Below, piece after piece: positions 33,917 through 41,836 of a stretch of DNA of 64,000 bases. The stretch spans positions 86,936 through 150,935 of the forward strand of contig NZ_JAQIOY010000010.1 of assembly GCF_028023555.1 (NCBI RefSeq), given 5' to 3'. Position numbers and translations under genes: made by a program. The notes below the pieces were generated by a model. The model made no database searches. It was not told the origin of the DNA and saw only the letters and a list, made by a program, of their open reading frames with translations. The stretch is from Thalassococcus_A lentus (GTDB lineage Bacteria > Pseudomonadota > Alphaproteobacteria > Rhodobacterales > Rhodobacteraceae). Position 1 is the stretch's first letter. Every line of letters starts with the position of its first letter.

Positions 33917-34244
33917 AGTGTTAAGCCTGCCTGCTCGTTGTTTACTCAGATGTTCAAGACATCCGTTGTTTTTCTGTCCTCTGTTTGGACACTATAGGGC
34001 AAAAGAAGGGTTTCTGCACAGAGCCCGATTCCACGTCGCGGAAATTTTTTCCACAGGTGGTTGGCGTAAGTGGAAATCAAATAAAAACAGGTGTTTGCAC
34101 TGTGCAGTGTTGCAACAATCAGGCGGTTGTTCCGGCTTTGTTTCCAGCTCAACCATGGCGAGACTACGGCATATTTCCGGGTTTTCCCAACGTCAACTTT
34201 GGGTTCAACTTGGGATTGGTGCGGATTTCAGGCGCAAACGCGTT
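33917..34244. other. intergenic region, no gene recognised
   Basis: 328 nt between the GNAT start and the AEC transporter stop, both on the minus strand, so this should contain the GNAT promoter. A small inverted repeat CACTG-TG-CAGTG lies at 34098-34109. Short frames on the plus strand have no ribosome site or sensible composition. Confidence 0.5.
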
Positions 34245-35144
34245 TTAAGCGAGCCAAGCCAGCGAAATCAGGGACAAGGTGCTTGTCCAGATGATGACAG
34301 GGGCGATTGTGTCGGTGCGTACGCCGTAGAGCATCGCCAGCGCAAAGGCCATTGCGCCCGATGGGCCCGCGGCATTCAGGATCAGCAGTTGTTCCCATTG
34401 AGCGGGGCTGCTTTGAAGTGCCATCACGCCAAACACCATCGCGGGCAGCACCAAGAGCTTCAGTGCGCTCATGGTTGCAACGGTCGCGTTCGGGACCAGA
34501 CTGTGCCCGGACAGGATCACGCCCAGTGCAAAGAGTGTCAGAGGTGCTGCGGCTGCGCCCGCAAACTCCATGGCTGTTAATGCGGGAACAGGAATGGGGA
34601 TAGCCGCAAGGTTCAGCACGGCCCCCAAGGCAATTGCCAAAAGAACCGGATTCAGCGCAATGCGCCTGAGCGATGCCGCAGGGCTGGCGTTCCGATTTGC
34701 CATCAGGTCAGTGGTGATAATGAAAAATGCAAAGCTGACCGAGGCATCCCAGGCCACGACAGCGGTGATCGGCAGGGTGGCTTCGCCGTAGATCAGGATC
34801 GAGATGGGCAGGATATAGAGCAGCGAATTGACGAAAACCATCGCCATGCCCAGCAGCCATGCTTCCAGAAACTCGCGGCGCAGCACGAACCGGGCAATGC
34901 TGAACCCCAGAAGGAACATCACAGCCTGACAGGCGACATAGCCGAACAGCGCCTCTGGCACAAAGGCTGCAAAATCCACGCTGGCAATCAGCGGCAGGAT
35001 CAGACCGGGCTGGAGTATGAGAAACGAAATACGATTGACCGCCGCTGCCTCGTCACGGCTGATGTGCTTCGTCCGGCCCAGAACGAAGCCAAGCGCCAGC
35101 AAGGAAAAGACCGGCAGAATGTTGTGGGTCAGGATCGTCAGCAT
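34245..35144 (-). CDS. AEC family transporter (auxin efflux carrier-like)
   Basis: 299 residues, about ten hydrophobic helices in two inverted repeats of five. Family features: ILPVFSLLALGFVLGR near the N-terminus, the mid-loop helix break around YILPISILIYGEATLP, LNPVLLAIALGAVLNLAAIPIP, and the C-terminal MVFGVMALQ/NAAGPSGAMAFALAMLYG. These are inner-membrane permeases for dicarboxylates such as malate or malonate, but the substrate is not readable here. It lies 35 nt downstream of the MoxR gene on the same strand, so may be co-transcribed. Confidence 0.9.
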   Translation of the reverse strand: MLTILTHNILPVFSLLALGFVLGRTKHISRDEAAAVNRISFLILQPGLILPLIASVDFAAFVPEALFGYVACQAVMFLLGFSIARFVLRREFLEAWLLGMAMVFVNSLLYILPISILIYGEATLPITAVVAWDASVSFAFFIITTDLMANRNASPAASLRRIALNPVLLAIALGAVLNLAAIPIPVPALTAMEFAGAAAAPLTLFALGVILSGHSLVPNATVATMSALKLLVLPAMVFGVMALQSSPAQWEQLLILNAAGPSGAMAFALAMLYGVRTDTIAPVIIWTSTLSLISLAWLA

Positions 35145-35179
35145 TTCGCGGTCTTTCGCAGTAATTTCCCGATGAGGGA

Positions 35180-36022
35180 CTAGCGCTCGCCGCGCCGTGC
35201 CATGAACGCGAGCCGTTCAAACAGGTGTACGTCCTGTTCATTTTTCAGCAATGCGCCATGCAACCGGGGCAGGGCGCTCGCACCGTCGCGTTTCAGGTCT
35301 TCGGCTGTCAGGTCTTCGGCCAAAAGCAATTTGAGCCAATCCAGCACTTCGGACGTCGACGGCTTTTTCTTGAGACCGGTTTGTTCGCGCAATTCGTAGA
35401 ACTGGGTCAGCGCGGCTGTCAGCAGCGACTCCTTGATGCCGGGATGGTGCACCTCGACGATTTTGCGCAGCACCTCAGGTTCGGGAAAGCGGATGTAGTG
35501 AAAGAAACAGCGGCGCAAGAAGGCGTCGGGCAGTTCCTTTTCATTGTTCGAGGTGATGATGACAATCGGGCGGTGAACGGCCTTTACGGTTTCGCCGGTC
35601 TCGTAGACGTGGAATTCCATACGATCCAATTCCTGCAGCAGATCGTTGGGAAATTCGATGTCGGCCTTATCCACTTCGTCGATCAGCAGAACGACCTTTT
35701 CGCCCGCTTCAAAGGCCTGCCAGAGCTTGCCTTTGCGGATATAGTTGCGCACGTCGTTGACCCGCTCATCGCCCAGCTGACTGTCTCGCAGACGGCTGAC
35801 CGCATCATATTCGTAAAGGCCCTGTTGTGCCTTGGTGGTGGATTTGATGTTCCATTCGATCATCGGCACGTTCAGGGCGCTTGCCACTTGGCGGGCAAGT
35901 TCGGTCTTGCCGGTGCCGGGTTCACCCTTAACAAGAAGTGGTCGCTCCAATGTCACGGCCGCGTTGACCGCCATGGTCAGGTCGTCCGTGGCCACATAGC
36001 TTTCCGTGCCTTCGAATTTCAT
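35180..36022 (-). CDS. MoxR-type AAA+ ATPase
   Basis: 280 residues. AAA+ motifs: Walker A VKGEPGTGKTELARQ, Walker B VVLLIDEVDKAD, sensor 1 IVITSNNEKELPDAFLRRCFFHY with the arginine finger region, and a C-terminal lid. The N-terminus MKFEGTESYVATDDLTMAVNAAVTLERPLL is standard. Expected to partner a VWA protein, most likely the one at 30578-31762, for ATP-driven assembly or metal insertion. Divergent from dksA; the 140-nt gap carries a 17-bp palindrome. Confidence 0.92.
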   Translation of the reverse strand: MKFEGTESYVATDDLTMAVNAAVTLERPLLVKGEPGTGKTELARQVASALNVPMIEWNIKSTTKAQQGLYEYDAVSRLRDSQLGDERVNDVRNYIRKGKLWQAFEAGEKVVLLIDEVDKADIEFPNDLLQELDRMEFHVYETGETVKAVHRPIVIITSNNEKELPDAFLRRCFFHYIRFPEPEVLRKIVEVHHPGIKESLLTAALTQFYELREQTGLKKKPSTSEVLDWLKLLLAEDLTAEDLKRDGASALPRLHGALLKNEQDVHLFERLAFMARRGER

Positions 36023-36063
36023 TTGCGCGATCCCTTATATTCCAAGCCGTTGCCCCGGCGAAA

Positions 36064-36080
36064 ACGTCTGTCTCAGACGT
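36064..36080. promoter_or_regulatory. palindrome in moxR-dksA divergent region
   Basis: ACGTCTG-TCT-CAGACGT: seven-base perfect arms with a three-base centre, no T tract. It lies 42 nt upstream of the MoxR start and could be an operator or a transcript hairpin; the binding protein is unknown. Confidence 0.4.
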
Positions 36081-36189
36081 GATTGTGTAGTGACATCCCC
36101 CGGGGCTTGCGGTAAGTGCTGCGCCCGAGGGGTGCCAGATATCTAAGGGAATTACCATCATGGATATTGGCAAGAGCAAGGGAGCCGAT

Positions 36190-36612
36190 ATGAAAGCAGA
36201 GTCCTTTCTTCCTGACGATTATCGTCCAGCCGAAGACGAGCCATTCATGAATGACCGCCAGCTGGAGTATTTTCGGCGCAAGTTGATTGCGTGGAAAGAA
36301 GAATTGCTGGCCGGAAGCCGTGACACCATCGAAGGATTGCAGGACAGCACCCGCAATATCCCCGATGTCACTGACCGTGCGTCCGAAGAAACCGACCGCG
36401 CGTTGGAGCTGCGTACGCGCGACCGCCAGCGCAAACTGGTCAACAAAATCGATTCTGCCCTGCGCCGGATCGATGAGGGTGAATACGGTTACTGCGAAGT
36501 GACCGGTGAGCCGATCAGCCTCAAACGACTGGACGCACGTCCGATCGCTACCATGAGCCTTGAGGCGCAAGAGCGTCACGAGCGCCGTGAGAAGGTCCAT
36601 CGCGACGACTGA
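36190..36612 (+). CDS. dksA: RNA polymerase-binding transcription factor DksA
   Basis: 140-residue DksA, which enters the RNA polymerase secondary channel and works with ppGpp. The coiled coil carries the tip DVTDRASEETDRALELR with the acidic residues. The C-terminal globular part keeps only one of the four zinc-finger Cys: C102, then T105, S123 and A126 replace the others. That pattern is known for functional DksA of Rhodobacter-type bacteria. The start at 36190 (AAGGGAG 6 nt upstream) gives the familiar MKAE-type N-terminus; an alternative ATG at 36160, also with AAGGGA upstream, would add ten residues. Confidence 0.93.
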   Translation: MKAESFLPDDYRPAEDEPFMNDRQLEYFRRKLIAWKEELLAGSRDTIEGLQDSTRNIPDVTDRASEETDRALELRTRDRQRKLVNKIDSALRRIDEGEYGYCEVTGEPISLKRLDARPIATMSLEAQERHERREKVHRDD

Positions 36613-36638
36613 CCGCAGGGTCTTTGATGAATTGAACA

Positions 36639-36667
36639 ACGCCGGGGCTTTTGCCCCGGCGTTTTTT
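36639..36667 (+). terminator. intrinsic terminator of dksA
   Basis: 10-bp perfect stem ACGCCGGGGC (36639-36648) and GCCCCGGCGT (36653-36662), TTTT loop, tail of six T. Confidence 0.92.
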
Positions 36668-36683
36668 CATGCCTAAAGAGGTC

Positions 36684-37856
36684 ATGGCTCTCACAGGCAG
36701 GCATATCACCATTTTGGGCGGCGGCATTGGCGGTCTGGCTGCAGCTTTGGCGATGCGCGCCCGTGGCGCTGACGTGTCCATTCTCGAACAGGCCGATGCG
36801 ATCCGCGAAGTCGGCGCGGGTATTCAGGTCAGCCCCAACGGGCTTCGTGTGATCGAGGCCTTGGGATTGGCCGATCGCTTTGCCTTGGCTTCGGTCAGGG
36901 CACAGGCGGTTTCCCTGCGCGACTATGCGCAGGGGCGCGACATCACATCTTTGGATCTGGGACTGCTGCCCAAGGGGCAGGATTACCGTTTTGTGCACCG
37001 GGCTGATCTGATCGATCTGTTGGCCGATGCCGCGCGTGCGTCCGGTGTGCAGATCAGGCTCTTGCAGCAGGCAACCGAAGTGCGCCCCGGCACACGCCCG
37101 CAGGTCAGGCTGGCCACAGGGTGTTGCATCGAGACCGAACTGGTGGTGGGCGCCGACGGGCTGCATTCGGTTGTGCGCCCGGCCTTGAACGGCAAAGCTG
37201 AGCCGTTCTTTACCGGGCAGGTCGCATGGCGGGCGATTGTGCCGAACGTCGTCGGGCATCCGGCAGAAGCTCGCGTTCATATGGCGCCGGGCCGACATCT
37301 CGTGAGTTATCCGCTTCGGGATGAAAGCTGCGTCAATCTGGTTGCCGTCGAAGAACGCGACGTCTGGACCGCCGAAGGCTGGAGCCAAACTGGCGATGCC
37401 GATGAGCTGCGAGCAACCTTTGGCGATTTTGGCGGTGACTGTGCCGCCTTGTTGAAGGCTGTAGCGCACCCCGGCGTCTGGGGATTGTTCAGGCATCCCG
37501 TGGCGCCGGTCTGGCACGCGCAGGGCGTGGCTCTTCTGGGGGACGCAGCGCATCCGACTTTGCCGTTTCTTGCGCAAGGGGCCAATATGGCGCTGGAAGA
37601 TGCTTGGGTGCTGACGGCCTGTCTGGATCAGGACGACGACCCTTTTGCGGCACTCAAACGGTATCAGGCCCTACGCAGGGATCGTGTCGTACGTGTCATC
37701 AAAACGGCTAATGGCAATGCCCGCAAGTATCACCTGCGCAATCCGCTGGTGCGATCCATTGCGCATGCCGGCCTGTCGGTCTTGGGCCGCGCCGCACCAG
37801 TTCGGATGCTCAGACAATTCGACTGGCTCTACGGTCACGACGTGACCGCTTCCTGA
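36684..37856 (+). CDS. FAD-dependent monooxygenase (salicylate hydroxylase/UbiH-like)
   Basis: 390-residue class A flavoprotein monooxygenase. Rossmann motif ITILGGGIGGLAAALAMRARGADVSILEQ near the N-terminus, second FAD/NADPH motif VVGADGLHSVVR, and the ribityl-binding GDAAHPTLPFLAQGANMALEDA. GAGIQVSPNGLRVIEALGL is characteristic of the salicylate/3-hydroxybenzoate hydroxylase group. Substrate not fixed; aromatic ring hydroxylation is most likely. The start is probably the ATG at 36684; another at 36669 is possible, right after the dksA terminator. Confidence 0.85.
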   Translation: MALTGRHITILGGGIGGLAAALAMRARGADVSILEQADAIREVGAGIQVSPNGLRVIEALGLADRFALASVRAQAVSLRDYAQGRDITSLDLGLLPKGQDYRFVHRADLIDLLADAARASGVQIRLLQQATEVRPGTRPQVRLATGCCIETELVVGADGLHSVVRPALNGKAEPFFTGQVAWRAIVPNVVGHPAEARVHMAPGRHLVSYPLRDESCVNLVAVEERDVWTAEGWSQTGDADELRATFGDFGGDCAALLKAVAHPGVWGLFRHPVAPVWHAQGVALLGDAAHPTLPFLAQGANMALEDAWVLTACLDQDDDPFAALKRYQALRRDRVVRVIKTANGNARKYHLRNPLVRSIAHAGLSVLGRAAPVRMLRQFDWLYGHDVTAS

Positions 37857-37937
37857 TCCCGGCAGATCACAAGCGCGTGCAGCGGGCTGTGCAGAACCCT
37901 GTGCTTGGGGCATGATTGCCACAAGGAGGACCTGTCC

Positions 37938-38900
37938 ATGCGCTTTTTCGCTGCTGCTTTTGCCCTGTTCTTTGCCACCTCGGCCACCGCGAGCCCGGAG
38001 TTCTGGCAACACGAATGGCCTGACACCAATTTCGAAAAGACCTCAGTGGGAAACTGGGTTGAGGTGATCTCGGGCGGTCCGCCAAAGGATGGCATCCCTG
38101 CGCTGAGCGATCCGTCGTTCATGAAAGCAGGGCAGGAAATGCGCATTGGTGGCACCGAGCCTGTCATTACCGTCGAGCTGGGCGGCCACACGCCACGCGC
38201 CTATCCCATCCGCTATTTGACATGGCATGAAATCGTCAATGATACGGTGGGCGGCGTACCGGTTGCCGTTACCTTTTGTCCGTTGTGCAACTCAGCGCTG
38301 ACATTTGATCGTCGGGTTGCTGGCAAGGTGCTGACCTTCGGTGTCTCAGGCAAACTGCGCAATTCCGATATGATCATGTATGACCGCGAAACCCAAAGCT
38401 GGTGGCAACAGGCCATGGGAGAGGCGATCGTCGGCGATTTGCTGGGGCAGGAATTGAAACAGGTCGCCAGCTGGATGGAAAGCTGGGATGAGTTCAAGGC
38501 GCGTAATCCCGAAGGTTTGGTCATGGCAGAGCCGGCATGGCCGCGCCCATATGGCCAAAATCCCTACCGGCGCTACGACAGCTCGACCAAGCCGTTTTTG
38601 TATTCCGGTGATCCACCGCCGCATGACATCCCGTCGCTGATGCGGGTGGTCCGTGTGGGAGATCGCGCATGGCCAATGGACCGGCTGGCCCGTGAAGAAG
38701 CCATCACCGAGGCTGGTATTACGTTGACATGGCGTTCCGGTCAGTCTTCGGCGCTGGACGCATCGTCCATTGCCAAAGGGCGCGACGTGGGATCAGTGCG
38801 AGTGCGCGATGCTGAGGGGCGGGACCTGCCGCATGACCTGATGTTCGCCTTTGCCTTCCATGCGTTCTGGCCCGAAGGTCAATGGATGCTTGGCAACTGA
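37938..38900 (+). CDS. exported DUF3179 protein
   Basis: 320 residues. The start is fixed by AAGGAGG 9 nt upstream; the first residues MRFFAAAFALFFATSATASP form a signal peptide. The rest is DUF3179, with its hallmark VAVTFCPLCNSALTFDRRVAGKVLTFGVSGKLRNSDMIMYDRET including the CPLC motif and LTWHEIVND. The family is thought to be metal- or haem-associated, but no activity is established. 82 nt after the monooxygenase, possibly its own transcript. Convergent with the next gene. Confidence 0.9.
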   Translation: MRFFAAAFALFFATSATASPEFWQHEWPDTNFEKTSVGNWVEVISGGPPKDGIPALSDPSFMKAGQEMRIGGTEPVITVELGGHTPRAYPIRYLTWHEIVNDTVGGVPVAVTFCPLCNSALTFDRRVAGKVLTFGVSGKLRNSDMIMYDRETQSWWQQAMGEAIVGDLLGQELKQVASWMESWDEFKARNPEGLVMAEPAWPRPYGQNPYRRYDSSTKPFLYSGDPPPHDIPSLMRVVRVGDRAWPMDRLAREEAITEAGITLTWRSGQSSALDASSIAKGRDVGSVRVRDAEGRDLPHDLMFAFAFHAFWPEGQWMLGN

Positions 38901-38913
38901 TCTGCAGTCGGTT

Positions 38914-39807
38914 CTAGGCCGCAAAGCGGATCGGCAACCTGCGCGCCAGTGGTGCGAGAGACCCCATATGCAGCCAAGTGCCTGAAAGTGTTCGAATTTG
39001 CGCCCCTGTGCCGCGCTTGAAGTGCGTGAGGCCGGGGGCGTCCTGAGCATTGAGTGTTCCCAAATCCAGCAGGCTGTGTCCCTGCTCTTTTAGCCAAAGG
39101 GCCGCGCGCCATAGCAGGGCATTCATCGCGTTGCATCGCCTTCCGGCGGGGCTTGAATACCCCATTTGCCAAGTGGCCATCGCGCCGTGGCGCAAAAATG
39201 CAGCTGCGGCGACTGGCGCACCGTTCCTGCGCGCTTCGAAAACGGCAGCATGGCCGGGGTTGACCCGGGCGTAGGCCGCGCAGAATTCTGGTGGCAACCC
39301 CCTGTACCGCTTGGCGCGGGCCTGCTGCCGCTCAGCCTGCAGGATCCAGTGACCGCTCTTCAGATCATGCCGTGAGATCGAAACCCCCTGCGCGAGCGCG
39401 CGGTTCAACCGGTTGCGCCATTTCTGCGCCAGAGCCGCGCGCATGGCCTGTTCATCGCGCAATGGCAAGATGGCGAGGCTCGCAGGCGTCATCACTGGCC
39501 AGAAACCAGCCCCGCGCAGCACCGTGGCGCTGAGGTTTTCCGCATTCAGCACCAGCGGCCGCCCATCGTGCCAGCGCTGCCAGCGCCACAGCCAATCAAT
39601 GCTGTGTTGGGGATCTTGGGACACGGGCCCGCGCGAGATTAAATCAATCCGACCCAGAAGAGGAAGCGTGCGGGATTGAACCTGCCACGACAGGGTGACC
39701 CGCCCGGCGCATTGCTGTTTGTGATGTCTGACAGGAAGGCCAAGCGCCGTACAGGTTTTCGCGAACGGAACAGATTGCGGCAAGGGCAGGGGCAGATCAC
39801 AGGTCAT
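38914..39807 (-). CDS. FemAB/GNAT-like acyltransferase
   Basis: 297 residues with a GNAT-type fold in the C-terminal half: KWRNRLNRALAQGVSISRHD, VFEARRNGAPVAAAAFLRHGAMATWQMGYSSPAGRRCNAMNALLWRAALWLKEQGHSLLDLGTLN, and TGAQIRTLSGTW. This layout is that of FemAB-related (BioF2-like) acyltransferases used in polysaccharide or peptidoglycan assembly. No signal peptide. It borders the glycosyltransferase cluster, so an acyl or aminoacyl transfer to a glycan is plausible but unproven. Confidence 0.75.
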   Translation of the reverse strand: MTCDLPLPLPQSVPFAKTCTALGLPVRHHKQQCAGRVTLSWQVQSRTLPLLGRIDLISRGPVSQDPQHSIDWLWRWQRWHDGRPLVLNAENLSATVLRGAGFWPVMTPASLAILPLRDEQAMRAALAQKWRNRLNRALAQGVSISRHDLKSGHWILQAERQQARAKRYRGLPPEFCAAYARVNPGHAAVFEARRNGAPVAAAAFLRHGAMATWQMGYSSPAGRRCNAMNALLWRAALWLKEQGHSLLDLGTLNAQDAPGLTHFKRGTGAQIRTLSGTWLHMGSLAPLARRLPIRFAA

Positions 39808-39852
39808 GGGTGCATTAACGCCATGGCAAGTTTCAACTGCGTTAATGGCCCT

Positions 39853-39999
39853 ATGTTAAATCACCTTGAACAAAACCGTCCCGTCACAGCCTGCCGCGTA
39901 AGGCCGACACCAGCGGCCGCTTTGCTGGTCGGGTTTCTGCTGTCTTTGCCCTTCGCCGGGATCGCGGTTCTGGGGTGGGCCCTGGCGCTGCTGCCCTAG
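39853..39999 (+). CDS. possible small membrane protein
   Basis: 48 residues: a polar N-terminus with one Cys (RPVTACRVRP) and a single long hydrophobic helix (AAALLVGFLLSLPFAGIAVL). No good Shine-Dalgarno site. The stop overlaps the end of the convergent glycosyltransferase by 4 nt. It may be real, but the evidence is only composition. Confidence 0.35.
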   Translation: MLNHLEQNRPVTACRVRPTPAAALLVGFLLSLPFAGIAVLGWALALLP

Positions 40000-41051
40000 A
40001 CCTGAACATCCTTGCTCAGTCTGGCCCGCGTGGCATGGGTTGCCAGAAACTGCGCGGCGGATTTGCTGACCGGGCGGGCCGGTGGCGTCATCAACAGCCG
40101 TGCGAACAAGGCGCGGTAGGGCTCTTGCGCCATAAGGGCTTCAAATCTGGCATGCCGCCATGCAACGGCACTTTGATGCAGGCTGGCCAGTTTCGGATCT
40201 TCTGCCAGTTGCGCCCGATGGTTTGCAGTTTGCTCTGCCAATTGCAAAATGCTGGTGTCCAGCTCTTCCGACCAATTGCGCTCAACCCAATAGTCCATGC
40301 CCAGAGTGTGCTCGGAATGCACGGCGCGGCCTCTGTCGGCCTTCAGCACATAGCTTTCCATAGCTCCCAGCGGATAATGGTTCAGTTGCGCCAGCCTGTA
40401 GTTGCTTTGGCCATAGTTGGAAAAGATTCGCCGGGTGCGGAACTGATCATCCAATTCACGACCTTCGCCATCGAACCAGCGGGCCTCGGCCACACGCGCT
40501 TCATCGGGGTTCCGGGGGCGATGCACCCCGAGTTTGCGATAGGTGCCATCGTTGCGATAGAGCGTCTTGAACATGGCCGCGCGCCATGGCCAGTACATGA
40601 CCACCGGCGCAGCCTTGGTAAACTGCTGCGGCACGGGCGTATCGGTGTAGCGAACGACTCCGTCATTTCCGAACAATCGCCATGTCAGGGGGATGGCCGT
40701 TGCCTCAGGCAACGCTTCGATCAGATCGGGCAATCTGCGCGCGCCCACATGCACGTTTACAAATTCATCAATGTCCAGTGGCAGCAACCAGTCCGCCTGC
40801 TTGACCGCCTTGCACTTGTCGGCCAGCTTCAATCCGGTGAACTGTATGCCGCCCTTGTCATAAGGGCCGTCGTTGCGCAGATGCGTGACCGGGGCCAGCT
40901 TGCTCAGCCGGTCCAGCATCGTGTCGGTCCCGTCATCACAATCATTGGTCAGCGCCACAACATGCGTGACACCACAGGCCAAATGGTGCGCCAGCCAATC
41001 CAGCAAAAACGCGCCTTCGTTGCGCAAACAAAGTACAGCTGTGATCTTCAG
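39996..41051 (-). CDS. glycosyltransferase family 2-like protein (DIDEF type)
   Basis: 351 residues if translation begins at CTG 41051 (GGGAG seven bases upstream), which gives LKITAVLCLRNEGAFLLDWLAHHLACG, the complete first strand seen in its paralogues (MRITAVTCVKNEG). A TTG at 41027 is the next candidate but would cut that strand. Key motifs: LTNDCDDGTDTMLDRL, LLPLDIDEFVNVHVG (DxD), LTWRLFGNDGV, and NHYPLGAMESYVLKADRGRA. It belongs to the same family as the genes at 41837 and 44841. The intergenic repeat lies just upstream. Confidence 0.85.
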   Translation of the reverse strand: MKITAVLCLRNEGAFLLDWLAHHLACGVTHVVALTNDCDDGTDTMLDRLSKLAPVTHLRNDGPYDKGGIQFTGLKLADKCKAVKQADWLLPLDIDEFVNVHVGARRLPDLIEALPEATAIPLTWRLFGNDGVVRYTDTPVPQQFTKAAPVVMYWPWRAAMFKTLYRNDGTYRKLGVHRPRNPDEARVAEARWFDGEGRELDDQFRTRRIFSNYGQSNYRLAQLNHYPLGAMESYVLKADRGRAVHSEHTLGMDYWVERNWSEELDTSILQLAEQTANHRAQLAEDPKLASLHQSAVAWRHARFEALMAQEPYRALFARLLMTPPARPVSKSAAQFLATHATRARLSKDVQV

Positions 41052-41066
41052 CGTGTCGCTCCCGGG

Positions 41067-41112
41067 TTTCTTTGTGCCTGAAATATCCCGGGGGTCTGGG
41101 GGCAGAGCCCCC
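41067..41112 (+). repeat. GC-rich intergenic repeat, copy 2
   Basis: TTTCTTTGTGCCTGAAATAT, then CCCGGGGG, then GGGGGCAGAGCCCCC. It lies upstream of the glycosyltransferase start on the minus strand and 22 nt after the FkbM stop. Same element as at 12450 and 47028. Confidence 0.9.
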
Positions 41113-41133
41113 AGTCCGGACCGGAGATGACTG

Positions 41134-41835
41134 TTACCAGCCCTTCATGAACGTAACGACCTTGGCTTCCGAGGCTTTCGGGAAATAGCTCAGGCCAGCT
41201 TTTTGCATGGCATCGAAAACCGCCTGAACACCGGTTTGCCCGATCCACTGCGGGTGCAGTTCGATGATCGCCACGCGCAGATCGCTCCAGTCGCCGGCTG
41301 GAAGCACCTCGGCCTCGGCCCCTTCGATATCGCAAACCAGCACATTGGGTTTCAGGGCCTTGAGTGTCGGGCTGATCCCGTGTTTCTCGATCTCGACGGT
41401 TTCAACCACGCTATCGGGGTCGGCCTCATAATCCATCGAAGAGCCAAGAAAGTTCTGCCTGATGTAGAACGGAACTGGTTTGCCAGCCCGAGGGCAGAGC
41501 AGAGCGTTGCGGACTTCGACGTTGCTGACATCATTGGCTTCGTGCACCGAATGAATATAGGGGATCAGCTGCGGGTTTGCCTCGTAACTAACGACTTTTT
41601 CGACCTTTTTCTTGACCGACAAAAGCGTGGACATATAGCCCAGCCCTGCGCCCAGCTCCAAAACCGTGTCGCCTTCCCGCACAACACGCATCACTGCGTC
41701 GCATTCCTTGCGCTCATAATTGCCCTCTCGCAGGGCGCCGCGCACCCGCCCGGTGGTCAGCTCGGGATGCTTGGGGATCTTGAGCCCGCGCGATTTGATA
41801 AAGGGGTTTCGTGGCCCTGCTGCACTTCCGTCCAT
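41134..41835 (-). CDS. FkbM family methyltransferase
   Basis: 233-residue SAM-dependent methyltransferase. The SAM site is VLELGAGLGYMSTLLSVKKK, followed by VSYEANPQLIPYI, the FkbM-type GSSMDYE stretch, and VLVCDIEGAEAEVL with the catalytic-site Asp and Glu. FkbM enzymes O-methylate sugars or polyketides; with glycosyltransferases on both sides, a sugar of the cell-surface glycan is the likely target. The start at 41835 has GGAG 8 nt upstream and lies one base from the previous stop. Confidence 0.9.
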   Translation of the reverse strand: MDGSAAGPRNPFIKSRGLKIPKHPELTTGRVRGALREGNYERKECDAVMRVVREGDTVLELGAGLGYMSTLLSVKKKVEKVVSYEANPQLIPYIHSVHEANDVSNVEVRNALLCPRAGKPVPFYIRQNFLGSSMDYEADPDSVVETVEIEKHGISPTLKALKPNVLVCDIEGAEAEVLPAGDWSDLRVAIIELHPQWIGQTGVQAVFDAMQKAGLSYFPKASEAKVVTFMKGW

Positions 41836-41836
41836 G

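Noticed and set aside
34045..34060. TTTTCCACA near 34050 resembling a DnaA box, with AT-rich neighbourhood
   Set aside because: Only one copy, no cluster of boxes, no dnaA/parAB/rpmH-type neighbours, so a replication origin is not supported.
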